Shown here in pieces: positions 33,732-46,336 of a stretch of 64,000 bases of DNA; position 1 is the first letter of the stretch, and each line of letters begins with the position of its first letter. A model generated the notes under the pieces. It searched no databases and was not told the DNA's origin. It worked only from the letters and a program-made list of their open reading frames with translations. The position numbers and the translations under genes are program-made. The stretch is from Massospora cicadina (lineage: Eukaryota; Entomophthoromycota; Entomophthoromycetes; Entomophthorales; Entomophthoraceae): assembly GCA_022478985.1 (NCBI GenBank), contig JAKSZP010013306.1:62001-126000 (forward strand), in the 5' to 3' direction.

Positions 33732-36700
33732 ATGGGGGGAGCCTTTACTATAGGGACGTTGAACATCGCTGGACTCAAGGCTTCAAAGTCCCAGGCTAGG
33801 AAACTGAGTTTTTTAGAAAATAATTTATCCGTGGACATCCTGGCCATTCAGGAAACCCACTGTCCGTGCGGTGCAGAGGAAACATAGGCAACCATGCTCC
33901 TCCCTTCCCTTTCCTTTTGGTCACCAAATGTGGGGTGCTTGTTTTAGTGACCTGTAGTTTTAAATTTATTTCAACATCATACCTCAACAGCCACATTCTT
34001 GTAGTCACCTTTTCATGGGACAATGATGTGCACGCTGTCATAAATATTTATGCCCCAAACTGTGCACGAGATCATCAGGAATTCTTCTCAGCCATCAATT
34101 CCCTTCCATTACCCCCCAACCCATTTGTTGTTGGCGACATGAACTGCTGGACCAACCCAACCACAGACCGCTGGCCCTCGTCGCCTACACCCCCGCAGGG
34201 CCACATAGAACTTTGCGTTCTAAAAGCCCCCTGGGGTTGTTTGATACTCTGCCACATCATGCACCGCTACTCCCAAACATTTCTCTCCCCCATGTGCACA
34301 ATGGCCAGCTGAGATCTATGACCCACATTGACCTTATTCTTGCACCGTTGAAATTTCAATCCCAAATTTCCCACTTTACAACGACAAAAATTGATTTATC
34401 CAACCACAGAATGGTATTGGTTTCCTTTTCTTTGTCCAATCTAGTGGCACAGGCGCCAAAGTGGTGCAAACTCCGCCCCACCAAGATCACGTCGCCCATG
34501 TTTTCCTCTTGGGTGGACACCGAGACCTCAGCTCCAGAGTTTACCACACCATTATGTGCAGACCCATTCTCCACCTGTCAACCTTCAAAGCGAACACCAT
34601 CCGCCAGGCTCACCACATCTCATCACGTCACTTGCGGGCTGCCTCAGCAGTCATTTTGCGCACGCTGGCAGAAGTGGACCATCTGGAATCCAATGTCCCA
34701 GTGGCAGGCTACAGCCTGGCTTGAAGTCATAAGTGGGCAGAAGTGTCCACTCGCATCAATGCACTGATAAGACAACACAAGCATCAGGTTTGTGTTCAGT
34801 ATAAAGCAAAGCATATAACAGTGAACAATACATGCTCTGCTTACTTTTTTCGAAAATTCTTCACACTGCACCAGAGCTTGGCCTGCACACAGGTGCAGAG
34901 GCCAGACCACTCTGTCGCAAATACTCCACTGAAGTGGCAATTGAAGTACAAAACTCTTAATCCAAATTGTATTGCCCGAATCCAGTTCAGATGGCTGAAG
35001 TGTACAATTTCTCAAAAGTGCACATATCCGCACCATTTCCCATTATACAGAATTGATGAATTTGATTTCTTGGACGAACTCTGGTCTGCTGTTAACGGTG
35101 CACTGTACAGGAAATGCCCAGGTCCAGATGGCAACTCTTATGAGTTCTATAAGAAATATTTCAGATATTTTTCAGCCTTGCTGCTTGCCACAAAAAACAT
35201 ATGCCTTATGGAAATGCGCCTCCTTCCTGGAGGGCAAGAGGCCTTCACAATAACATTGTACAAGAAAGGGGATAAGCTGGACTTGGCCAACTGGCGCCCC
35301 ATTTCACTTACTAACACAGACACTAAACTTTTTACTAAAATCATGGCAAACCGTCTAGGGGTAGTTGCCTCTGCTCTCATTTCCCCTGAACAATTTGGTT
35401 TCATTCCCAAAAGGTCTATTTGGGACAACATACACACTGTAGCCAACGTCTTCCAATCCAAGGCTTATGGAGCACTTGTTTTTTAGACCAACAGAAGGCC
35501 TATGATAGAGTCAACTGGGATTACCTCAGAGCCTGCCTCCACAAGTTCCACCTCCCATATCGTTTCATTAATTGGGTGATGTTGCTCACGGAATCTGCCA
35601 CAATGGCTGTGTGTGGCCCTGGCTTTCTCACGGATGTAGTTCGCCCTCAAAGGGGCCTACGCCAAGGGGACCCTCTTAGCCCACTCTTGTATAACTTCAG
35701 CCTTGACCCACTTCTTCAAAATGTGAATGCCCACCTTACTGGTGTCCATGTGCAAGGCCAAGCACCAATCAAGTTGTTGGCGTTTGCTGATGATTGTGTG
35801 GTAGGGGTGTCCAAAATCATGATGCACGCGCGCTTGAAGCTACTATCCAGGGTTACCCCAGGGTCAGCAATGCTGCACTTAACGCCTCCAGAACCGAAAT
35901 TGTTCTCCTTGGTCAGTATTAAGCCCACTGGTCCCCAGTGCCCCGTTTTCTACCTGCTTCAGCACCTTGCTCACAGGATTGTTTGCCTGTCCCACCCCAC
36001 ACCACCCCTCTTGTGCTCCCCTTTGTGCCAAGCCCCACCGCTGGCCCAGTCCGCCATTTGGGGGTTTGGCTGGAGGCGGGAGGGTACACCTCAACGGTGA
36101 TGGAAATTATATCCTAGAAAACGTTACAAAATGCATAGCTTCCCTCAAAGCCCGCCAGACCTCCATTACAGGCAGGGTAGTGCTAGCCAACTCTATGCTC
36201 CTTTCGAAAGTTTGTATTGGGGCCCACGCCATCGCTTTTTCCCCTTGTTTCTTCAAGTCATTATATGCCCTTCTGCAAGAGTGGCTTTGGTTAGGCCACC
36301 CGCTGCCAGTACGCCTGGATGTCATGTTTGGCCCTCGCCATAGTGGTGGCATGGGCCTGCTCAACTATGAGGTCCAAGCCGCCAAAATCTTTGGCACCTG
36401 GATTGCTGCAGTCACCAACCCAACGATCTCAGCCCAGCACTGGTCACGCGCAGCCTGCACCAACTTCTCCTGCACCCTGGGCCTAACCAATCCTACCCAC
36501 CCCCATAATCTGTTAAAGTACCTCGCCTCACACCCTTCTGCTGCGGGCCCACATGGGAAGTCGCCCCAATTCAAAAGAATTCTCCTCTCCATGCAGAGCG
36601 CTGAGTGGAGAATTCTCATCAGTGGGCACACCGCCCAGAGGGGCGCCCTGCTCCTCAGTTCACCCAGGAAGTACAAGGTCTACCCATTCTGAACGGAGTG

Positions 36701-37408
36701 ATACCCATGAGGTCCCCTACCATATCCAGGGTGGAATACCTGGACATGGTGGACATCCCCTATTCCCTTAATACCCAGAAAGCCATTTGGAAGTATGCCC
36801 ACCACCCTCTTCTGCAGCCGCATATTTATTCCCATGTGTGGCGCTGCTTGAGATGGGTATACTGTACTGCTGAGTGCTCTAACGCTTTGCACTCATCTTG
36901 CGTCTTGTGTGGCCAGTATGGAACTTTGGTTCACCTCCTGGAAGAGTGCCCTCCCTCAAAAGCGATATGGCGTGAGGTTCATCATCTCTTTTGCCAGGAT
37001 CAGGCACAACCCCTCAGCCTGTCTAAGGGCATCTTCGCTTTGTCCTTGGTTTCCCCTCTACCACCTTTCCTCCATGCCTTAGTGGTTGCAATCACTATGT
37101 GGACTATCCACATTATTGTCTTGTATTCTATCTCAGGCTCTACTTCCACCCTCCAGGAAGCTATACGCTGGTTCCAGTCGCACCTTATGGACCACTTTCA
37201 AGCTTGGATGTTTGGGTACCTACCACCCCATCGCCGCCAGTTGATCTCATCCTGGTTCCCGGTGTGGTTCATTGCTTCAGACCCCTTCCTACATACGTGC
37301 TCAATAGTGGTGCAAGCACCTATGCATGTAACCCCCTTCGTTCTCTTAGCGTTCCCACTGGCAACAGGAGGTAGCACTTGCTTCTCTGAGGTGCCCTCCT
37401 CTTGCTGA
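33732..37408 (+). pseudogene. LINE ORF2 pseudogene (endonuclease, RT, CCHC)
   Basis: Starts at ATG 33,732. The APE-like endonuclease has GTLNIAGL, ILAIQETHC, a stop near 33,886, NIYAPN and VVGDMNCW near 34,125, and HIDLIL near 34,330. RT lies at about 34,860-35,900 with GPDG, LYKKGDKLDLANWRPISL, GFIPKRSIWDNI, DQQKAYDRV, RQGDPLSPLLY and FADD at 35,783-35,794. The C-terminal part has CVLCGQYGTLVHLLEECP near 36,899-36,952, the CCHC pattern common in LINE ORF2 ends. The stop codon is at 37,406-37,408. At least four frame changes, including a T-run break near 35,483 and a missing base near 34,225. Confidence 0.9.
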
Positions 37409-37510
37409 TGTTCGTTTCATCAGTTTAGTTTACTTATCAGAATTGTCCACCCTCTGGTCAACCTTCCCCAAATAAAATCTAAAATTTAAAATTTAGTTTA
37501 ATTCCACTAA

Positions 37511-40214
37511 ATCAAAAGCATTTGAAACTCATATCAAAGGCACCAAATTAGTCTGACAGTGGACAATTGTACTCAAACCCAGTCACATGGTTACACTTTA
37601 AGACATGATGTATTAAATGCAACAATGCTGTAATTATTCCTTTGAGTGCGTTTTGTTTTTCACTTTTTTGTAACACGGAATATGTTCAAACAATTAATCA
37701 TGCCTAAAATATGCTAAGGTGGAAGTATTCATAGTTGTTAGACTTATTATCAACAACAATATATTGGTTCACAAAATCAAAGCATCCATGTGTTGTCTAA
37801 TGTTGATCAGGTTAGTGCAGATAATTCTCAGTTTTGCAATATACAATTAGTTTGAATAAGAGTTACAGAATTAATTTGTTTTGAATGTAAAAACTGTAGT
37901 AGGACTGTAATATAAAGTAAAAATTTGATGCGTGTAAACAATGTAAAAAAAACATTCTCATAAATTATGACATTAAATAAGCTGGATCCAAGAATAATAA
38001 AAATTGAACTTCAAGGACTTAATTTCGTTGACAATTACTTGTAGCTAAAGTGTAATCAGTAATAAATGTATGCAGGATCAAATCACATGGTTTGCGCATT
38101 CAGTTTGCATATAAAGGAAACATAATTAATGTTGGACAAAATATTGATCATTTTACTTGTTGTTTAACTTGAATAACATCTATATTGAGTACAAATATTG
38201 ATAAATGAGAGGATTTGAATGACCAATTTGATTTCCATGTTAAGCTAAATAAAAATAATTACTGCTCTTACTTTTTAAAACCACCAATCCTTACTATGCA
38301 GATATATCAATTTATGTCAATTTTATGTCTCAGCTTTCATAGAGGGTATTATTTTAGATCAAATACCAATGGTAGAAATACCAGAAGTGGATTATAACTC
38401 AAAGGAAATTGATGATTTTTTATGAAAGTGTCATACCCAATGATATCTAATTACAAGTAGTTGACCGCATCTGATCTGATGTAAATAATTCATACCTTGG
38501 CCAAAAGGTACAAAATTATCAACAAGTTTACATGTGAAGGATATATAACTATACTTTTACAGCATTAATTCCTTAAGGTTCTGCAGATTTGAATGATAAT
38601 ACCCTTTTTAATAACATGGAAATAACACCATTATTTTATTTCCAATTTTATTGAAATACAAAGATTGCTGTTTTGCTCAAGATTCACAGTTTAAACTTTT
38701 GTACTAAATACTGTTCAATGACATGATGCAATCAAATGAGGAGGAGTATTTGGTAAAAAATCTGATTTTCATGGTAATATTGTTCAATTACATGATGCAA
38801 TGGCACACAATCCAAAAATAGTAGAAGTTTTATACTATTAGTGTTCTAAAATATGAGTTTTACTTCTTATTGGTTCCAAAGGAGAAGTCAATTATAGTTG
38901 ATGATAAGCCAGCTCAATATGCTACTGACATCTTTCTTAACATTGAGTGCTGCTGACCTTTGGTGGCCTAACTTAGCATGTCTTCTAGGCTATAATTTTT
39001 AGACGAGAATTATTAAATGAATCTCAAATTGTACAACAATGACAAAAAATCATAAATGAAGATCCTCTCATTGTGAAAATTACTATATAGCATGAGCTGT
39101 TAATTTAATTAAAAATTGGTATAAATCTAATATAAAGTTCTCATTTATTGGGCTTGTTTCAAATTTCAGCATCATGGTTCATGCCATTTACATGTTCTTA
39201 TTTAACTATCTGGTGCTCTGAATCCTAGAAATTTTGATGCTGCTTCTCAGCAACAGTTGCTTAAAGCAACAACGTACTACAATAAGTTAATAAGTGCATT
39301 CTACCCACTGTCATCCATTCCACCAGCAACAATAAATCTTCTCATATTAGATCAAATGATGTTGTGATTGATGAGGACTGATCTAATTCTGAATTATTGA
39401 ATCAATTATAAAGACATACACAGTGCTCAAAAGGTTACTATCTGAAACCAAGTGGTCACAAATTTATTTATCTCTTTATATTCCTAAATTAATTCAAGAA
39501 ATATCAACTTTACTGAAAAGAAATTAAAGAAAATTGGGTGTAAAGTCCTTTAAAGATGATGAGAAAATCAATCTAATCAACTTTTTTATTGCTCAAACAT
39601 GGAGAGCTATTTCCAATTTCCAGATTATTATGTCATTATATGCTGTAATTGAATACATACCAAAGTATGCCCAAATTAGAACCTACTTCTAAAAGTTTGT
39701 TAGAAATGTTTGAAGAAATTATTATACCTTAAAAAAATCCTTATGGTCAGACTTGCAGGCGTACACAAGTTTAATGATGAGAATAATTGACAAATGAGAC
39801 ATTGAAGATAATAGAACCTGTCATATACAAATGAGTATTCTACTATATTAATGCATGAGGAGCTTGCAGACGCTTGTGATTAAAAATTATAATTATGTTG
39901 TCATTCTGAAAACTGAAGATTATGGCACTGCCTTATCATTTATTGAATTCTGCACTCTGAGACTACTAAATATGGAAAATATGACATTATTAGAATTTTT
40001 AAAAGATTTTTAAAGGGAGTAGATATAGGCTGATTATTTTCAGAAACAATAAAGTAATACAAGTCTGCCCTAAGGTTGATAAAAATGTAAATCAATCAAG
40101 CTTCAAATTTTTTTACAACAGCTAATGTTACACAGACCCTGGCATTGTAAAAAAATAGAAAGATGTCAGATGAAACTTGAAACTTGAAAAAATTGCATAT
40201 CAACAAAATAACAT
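37511..40214 (+). other. AT-rich degraded stretch, possibly Helitron-related
   Basis: AT-rich sequence between the LINE and G3, no long frame (60 codons at 38,215-38,397). Because G3 inserted at 40,214 and the sequence immediately right of it belongs to a Pif1-type helicase, this side may contain the upstream part of that gene. I found no convincing Rep endonuclease motif (HUH), so the assignment rests on position only. Confidence 0.4.
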
Positions 40215-40795
40215 TGTCAAGATCTTGATATGACTGGACAATAAGCCTAAATAGCCATAGCAGATTGGCTAGAATCCGGCAACCATGAGTTACAATGTAT
40301 GAATATTTGAGCGCCTAGGGATGAGGCGATATTGGGTCAGGAAGGATAATTACTGGATCACCTACAAATAAAATGATAATTCAACCTTGAAATTTGACAA
40401 ATATTTAGTAGAACGCCTCAAACTAAGGCAATAGTGAATTTAAAGATAGCAAACTTTTCCAGAATAAATAAGAATATGGCGGAACCTAATAGTCTAAGCC
40501 AAAGGAATGGTATCAAATAAAAGTCGCTGATATACAAGCAAGATGGGAAAATTGAAAGAAGAGGATTGTTAGTGGATAAGAAAGAGCGGAGCAGAGAGTA
40601 TCTGCTGTTATATGTTAAGATAAATAAAGAAGTGCCGTTAGAGTAATTTTTAAATTTTTAGTATACTTTATTATATTTATTAAGTGTGTCCCAAGGACTG
40701 GCAATCTCCATATTATACAACCTATTGCTCAGTGGGCTTGACCCTGTGCAAAACTCTTCCATTGCATAGCAAGTATATCGCTCAGTACTATAATA
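40215..40795 (+). repeat. 5' LTR of G3
   Basis: Begins TGTCAAGATCTTGATATGAC and ends TACTATAATA (expected CA end mutated), immediately followed by GTGGTGCTCACTACAGG. Pairs with 46,306-46,883. Confidence 0.9.
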
Positions 40796-40899
40796 GTGGT
40801 GCTCACTACAGGTGGCACATTAAACAACCACTAATAAATCAAAAAATTCTCCAATCAATGGTCATGCATATCAGGCCTGCACTGAAGGGGACTTATTTT

Positions 40900-42330
40900 G
40901 AACCCCTGCGCTTGCAGAAACCATGGAGATCAAACTTGATGGGTGCAGTGCTCAAAAACAAGAGGAGCTCCTTCAGGAGCGTGACAACGTAAAAAACCAA
41001 CTTAAAAGTGCAGTTAGTCAGCTGTGGATACTTGGACAACAGAATAGGCAACTTGCTAATCACCTGGATGATGCTTCTGAGCAACTACAATGCATGTAAC
41101 AAAAGTTGACGCCTACCTTTTACATGTCTTGCCCTCATTAGAAGTGAAAGAACTAGGGGTCATGCGGGAAGGATCACTCTATAACAAATATCAGATTGGA
41201 TACCCAGATGAGAAGCGTTTTGCAAAACATGCATGCAGTATGAGCTGCTCAAATTGTGATGGAAGCTCTGGGGAGGATTATGTTTTAACCCAACGAAACC
41301 CCATGTGATGGCAGTCCTGCCCACTGAAGAGCCCTATGCTACACCTAGAGCCGCTGACCCTTCCAAGCCTGCTCCTCACCGAGATCCCAGATATGGGCCT
41401 TGATCAAATCCTCAGTACACTCCTAGGGCTCACATTTATGAGCGGGAGGAGCAGGTCTGCATTAAAAAGCTACCACCGTTTGACTGCAATGTAAACATCC
41501 ATGGGATCTCTAAATGATTTGAAAATGCAGCAGAAGGAGCCTCCAATTGGCATAGGGCTAAATTGCTGATATCTGCCTTGGATGTTGGGAGTGCCAACTA
41601 AGTTACCTGCTATCTTCCAAGAAGTTATGTTACATACCAAGAAGTGAAGGATACTGTGCTGCAGTTGTTTGGAGGTACCGCAAAGATGCTATATCAGAAG
41701 GATGAGTTCTTGACCATTGGGTTCCAACATAATGAGACCCTCACTGTGTTTGCTAACTGATTTATGATGGAAGCCCACATTAATAGGGGTGAGGACTTTA
41801 TCTGAAAATGATGTGTGTATTTCAATGACCTCCGTGGTGAAGCCATAATATGAGCTTTACAACGGCATGACTCCAATTTTAGAGGATGACGTGCCCCTGC
41901 TCAAAATTGTCCAGTTTTTGCACTATTTATCTGCTATCTTTCCTCCACACAATACCGAGTAGAAACATACTGCCGCCATTGCCAGACCATCTTATTCAAA
42001 TGAATTCTCTCGTCCTGTTCAGGTTCTGCCTAATAACCACCAACCTTATTATAATTATGCTTCATCCTTAACCGTATTCCCCAGCAGTCTAATTTCCAAG
42101 CTGGGCTGTTTATAATAATTGTCCACACCCAACTACTGACCTGGGCCTAATTACGCCGACTATCAGCTGTCAACCTATTACCCTGGCCCTGGTTACACCA
42201 ATCATCAGCAATAAACCTAATGACCTGGCCCATCTTATGAGAACCTAGGTTTAGACCCTACAGGATAAATTGTTTTGAGTGCAGTCACCCTGCCACCTTG
42301 CTCAGAGTTGCCCCAACCATCAGGTTCATT
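40900..42330 (+). pseudogene. G3 gag pseudogene
   Basis: Amino-terminal coiled-coil-like stretch near 40,925-41,097 (QEELLQERDNVKNQLKSA, then LGQQNRQLANHLDDASEQLQ), followed after several stops by the capsid block at about 41,540-41,860 (SALDVGSAN, YQEVKDTVLQLFGGTAKM, FLTIGFQHNETL) and a zinc-knuckle remnant CFECSHPATLLR at 42,270-42,305. A tyrosine/proline-rich linker lies between capsid and knuckle. Non-functional. Confidence 0.8.
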
Positions 42331-42539
42331 AAGTACAGCAGGATAGTACTACCAGGGAAAAATGGAAGCGGAGTAGATATGGGACGCTCTACCTCCGCTA
42401 TCCCAACCCAAAACGTTCCACCTGAACCTATAAAAGTATATTCTTCAGAAGTCCCTCAATACGATGATGGGTTTTTATATCAGCAGTCAGTTGAAGGGGT
42501 AAATGTGGTGAAACAAGCGTAATCTAAGGCCACGGTGGA

Positions 42540-43120
42540 AGAAGGACCTCAGGAGCAGCTGAAGCCTTAAGCCTCACAAATGTTTAAACAGATTTTTACA
42601 GAAGATCTGGGATTGGCCGCAGACGTGCCTTCCCTGAAAGGAGTAAACGTCGCCCTCCCAATGGATGTTATTGCTAAAGAATACCCTAAAGTTAGCGAGG
42701 GGATTATGAGCTTCCTGGGAAAGAGATATCCTTTAATGGTTACATATTAAACATTTAAAATTCTTCTTATTCTTAATGTACATATTGTGATATTTTTGTA
42801 GCAGACAAATGCGTTCATGCTATAGTAGATATGGGCGCCCCAGTCAACATAGTTTCCAATAAGTTGGTGGTGAAGTTGACATTAAAGCCTGATGTAGAAC
42901 ATCGCATGGTGTAAAGGACCTCTGGAGCAGAAAGCACGGTCTCTGAGGGAGCGTACAGTGCATTACCTTTGCAGTTTGGGTCAATTGTTGTTGTAGCCCT
43001 GGCCATAGTGTTGCCAAATGATAATTACGCCCAGTTAATTGGGGCCACTTTTATGTGAGACTTTGGTGTTGTAATTGACATGACAGAGGAGACGTTTGAA
43101 CTTTTTTGTGCAACGAATCC
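42540..43120 (+). pseudogene. G3 protease pseudogene
   Basis: Conserved spacer block GVNVALPMDVIAKEYPKV near 42,641-42,694, then the active-site block AIVDMGAPVNIVSNKL near 42,820-42,868, in which the catalytic Asp is kept but the following Thr is Met. SEGAYSALPLQFGSI follows. The frame is broken by a stop near 42,914. Confidence 0.78.
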
Positions 43121-43799
43121 CAATTTATTTCACCTCCAGCGGAGTTCCAAAGGATACAGTGCATATGGGACATATCAACCTTGCATATAATGATGGGGTG
43201 ATTCTGGTTTGCTACTATCACTAAAGAACAAGACCAAGGCCCTTCCACAGTAGATATATGAATATAAAGGGCTTTCTCTCAGAGCTGCCAGGTCTATATT
43301 CATCCCCTTCGGTCACCAAGTAATAGTGAACACCAAATTAGAGGTGGAAGTGCCAGATGGACTCTATGGGGAAGTTATTGGCCCTTATCAGCAATTACAG
43401 CTTGAGCCCCACATGGATCCAGGCATTATACTACTGGGACCTGTGAGATCAAGGTTTTACTAGCGAACCTACAACAGGAACCATTGTAAATCCGCTGACA
43501 CCAAATAGTGGCATATTTACACTTTATCCCTGTAGAGGAGATCCTTTAGGTTCATGAGTTCTGATCATTTGATGACTTTGGTCTACCCATCGAATCACAT
43601 CCCAGTGTAATGGTGGTGGTACTACACAAAAAATAATGTAGTTATCAGAAGAACAAAAGATTAAGTGATAATTTATTTCAAAAGTATAAGGGGATTTTTG
43701 CCGTCAATGACCATGATTTAGGGTTGTGCACAGGGAATGGTACATCGACTGGACATGGGAGATCATCCCCCCCATCAGGTCTTGGCCGATTTGCCAATC

Positions 43800-45070
43800 A
43801 AGAGCAGCTGAAGAGGTTGTTACTGATGAAATTGATAAGCTGCTGGAGCAATGGATGCATGAACCCTCAAAGAGTCCATAGGCTTTGCCCGTTATAATTG
43901 TTAAAAAGAAGGATGGTTGGGACCATCTAGTACTAAAAAAGAAGGATGGTACCAACCAGGTAGTGATAGACTACCAGAAGCTCAACATTTTACCAAGAAG
44001 AACTCATACCCCTTGCCGCGGATTGATGATGCTCAGGATTGGTTGGGAGGAGCTTGTTACTTCTTGGCAATGGATTTGATATTGGGTTATTGGCAGATCA
44101 AATTGCCCATGGCAGAACAGGAGAAATGCGCCATTATCACGTCCAAGGGGCTTTTCAAACTGACCTATATGCCACAAGGGCTGTGTAATGCCCTGGCTAT
44201 GTTCCAACTGTCCATGGACACCACTCTTGGCAACTTGAAGCTGTCATGCGTTCTTTTGTACCTCAATGATATTAATGTCTTTTTGCGTACGTTCTCCAGC
44301 ATCTTACCATCTTGAGGAGGTCTTCCGCCAGCTGGCTGAGGCCAACATCAATATCAAGCCCCATAAATGCCACTTCTTCATAGACCAGCTGGAGTACCTA
44401 GGGTTTGTAGTAGATGCAACGGGGCTTAAACCTCAACTGGCCAAGGTGGAAGCTATTTGGAAAATGACTTTGCCAACCAGTAAGCGGGACATACAAGTAT
44501 TCTTGGGTTGGTGGGTTACTACCAACGTTTCATTCCTGACTTCAGTTGTATTGGGGGCCGTTATTTAAGTTACTAAATAAGGATTCTGTGTTCAAATGGA
44601 CTGAACGCCAATGGTGCTCCTTTGACACCCTTTGGATGGCATTGGTCAGTGCGCCAGTGTTACAGTTTCCAAATTGTGATAAAGATTTCATTGTCCAGAC
44701 AGATTCATCCCTTTCCACCGTTGGGGCGGTCCTATCCCAAAAAGACGAGGAGGGGGAAGAGCACCCCATGGCATACTGCAGTCATATCCTGAACTGCCAT
44801 GAACGCGATTATACTGTGACCAAGTGGGAGTGCTTAGTGGTGATCTACACATATAAGCAATTTAGGGTCTATTTGCATGGGGTGAAGTTCAAAATCATAA
44901 CAGATCATGCTTTGTTATTCTGTTTGCAGAACCTCAAGGAGCCTGAAGGGCGCCTAGCTCAATGAGCCCTCTGATGTAGGCTTATGACTTCAAGATCCTC
45001 CACCGATTTGGAGCAAAATATCAGAATGCCAATTGCTTGTCAAAACTGCCAACAGTTGCCATCACAGCAG
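43800..45070 (+). pseudogene. G3 reverse transcriptase / RNase H pseudogene
   Basis: RT motifs: VVTDEIDKLLEQWMHEPSK near 43,818, VIIVKKKDGW near 43,890, VVIDYQKLN, FLAMDLILGYWQIKLP near 44,062, TYMPQGLCNALAMFQ, catalytic block LYLNDINVF near 44,257-44,283 (first Asp of DD changed to Asn). The RNase H region at 44,690-44,960 (VQTDSSLSTVGAVLSQKDE, ITDHALLFCLQNL) is one of the better-preserved stretches. The duplicated KKKDG comes from the 33-bp insertion described separately. Confidence 0.88.
43918..43950 (+). mobile_element. 33-bp in-frame micro-insertion in the G3 RT
   Basis: The 15-bp sequence AAAAAGAAGGATGGT stands at 43,903-43,917 and again at 43,936-43,950. Between the copies are 18 bp, TGGGACCATCTAGTACTA. 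The net gain is 33 bp or 11 codons, leaving the frame open. The insert has the same CCATCTAGTACTAAAAAA ending as the insertion near 51,190. Other gypsy copies in the window have the uninterrupted KKKDGTN sequence here. Confidence 0.88.
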
Positions 45071-45079
45071 ATCTGAGTG

Positions 45080-46300
45080 ATGTGATGTATGATAAATGCT
45101 CAGCGGAAAATACAATGATGAGCTGCCTCAAGTCATAAAGGCATTAAACAAGATGCAAGTTAACACCTTTCAGAGTAATGGAGAGGTGTACAAACATATT
45201 GGAGACTCTATGGTGAACTTCCCATGACCCTTGGCATGGATAGCATCACTATGAGTGTACATAAGGCAGTTGGACATGTTGGGGCACACAAGATGTTGGA
45301 ATGGTTGCGGCCTTGGTATTAATGTGAAAGCATGAACTTCAATGTTCTTGAAACAATCACCTGCAGCCACCAGCGCCAAGTGGAAAAACCGCTCCACCAG
45401 AAGACCTTGTACCTGTTAGTGAAACCACATTTTGCTTGGCATACGGTTTCCCTGGATGTCGTTGGCCCTCTGCCAATGGGAGCTAACCAGTCCAAATACA
45501 TTCTGGTGGCAATCACTACATGATCAGGTGGATAGAAGCACATGCAATCAAGGATTTGGGGGCAGTCACAGTGGCCAAGTTCATAATGGTATGTAATATC
45601 CAGCGACATGGCTTCTCTTAGTTCATCCTTACCAATAATGGAACTAACTTCGCCTCCAAAAACCTTCCCAAGCTAAATGAGCTGATGACCATCTGTGGGG
45701 TTTTGCTGACCCCATATCACCCTGAGTCTAATGGGATGGTCAAGTGAGTTAATGGGACTTTGGTGAACATACTTGGAAATTTGGTAGCGGATTAACCTTC
45801 CAATTAGAGTTCCCTCCTATCCACCGCTGTCTTTGCTTACAATATTAGCTATTCTGCCATGGGGAAGAGTCCTTTTCAATTCTTATATGGATGACACCCT
45901 GCTCTTTCAACATTGCTCTATGCCTGTGTGGAAGATACCAGCGGAATGGATCCTCAATGCTACTTGACCAACCCAACAAATATGCTGATCAAGATGAAAA
46001 CTGAAGTGTACTCTTTCAGCTTAGCCAGGAAGATAAAAAATCTGGCCACCAATTGAGAATGGCATAGCAGACTAGCCAAGTTTAAAGACGGGTAGCTGGT
46101 TCTATTCCATGACCAGCATGGGTTCAGTAAGAAGCATAAATTGGCCAGAATCTGGATTAGTCCATTTGAAATTATTGAGAAAACAGGTGTTGATGCCTAT
46201 ACTATTAAGGACCCCACAAGTGGTTGGATTATTAACTGAGTGCATACAAAGTTCCTCCAAGCATATATACAATAGGCGACTTATCATCCAGTCAAGAGGG
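45080..46300 (+). pseudogene. G3 integrase pseudogene
   Basis: Degraded integrase: HHCC module near 45,263-45,395 (HKAVGHVGAHKMLE, later CSHQRQ where one Cys is Arg), first catalytic D in SLDVVGPLPMGANQ near 45,448, second block ILTNNGTNF near 45,630 (Asp to Asn), then [10 protein letters not shown] near 45,715, where the expected Glu is lost next to a stop. The GPF-like module FARIWISPFEIIEKTG follows near 46,145. Two of the three catalytic acidic residues are gone. Confidence 0.82.
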
Positions 46301-46336
46301 GGTAATGTCAAGTTCAAGATATGACTGTACAATAAG
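46280..46336 (+). promoter_or_regulatory. Polypurine tract and inverted repeat of G3
   Basis: CTTATCATCCAGTCA (46,280-46,294) and TGACTGTACAATAAG (46,322-46,336) are reverse complements with three mismatches. They enclose the polypurine tract AAGAGGGGG and the first bases of the 3' LTR at 46,306. Confidence 0.7.

Larger units (their letters stand above)
32252..37496 (+). mobile_element. LINE copy 2, apparently full length
   Basis: 5.2-kb non-LTR retrotransposon flanked by the 14-bp duplication TTTAATTCCACTAA at 32,238-32,251 and 37,497-37,510. A 5' UTR of about 200 bp is followed by ORF1 (CCHC finger), ORF2 (APE endonuclease, RT, C-terminal CCHC) and a short 3' UTR ending CCCCAAATAAAATC plus A/T-rich tail. 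Both ORFs carry frameshifts or stops, so this copy is inactive. The 3' tail is the same as that of the SINEs in the window, making this family the candidate machinery for SINE mobilisation. Confidence 0.93.

Noticed and set aside
38215..38397. Rep/HUH nuclease of a Helitron in 37.5-40.2 kb
   Set aside because: I could not find the paired-histidine and tyrosine motifs; only position relative to the helicase suggests a link.
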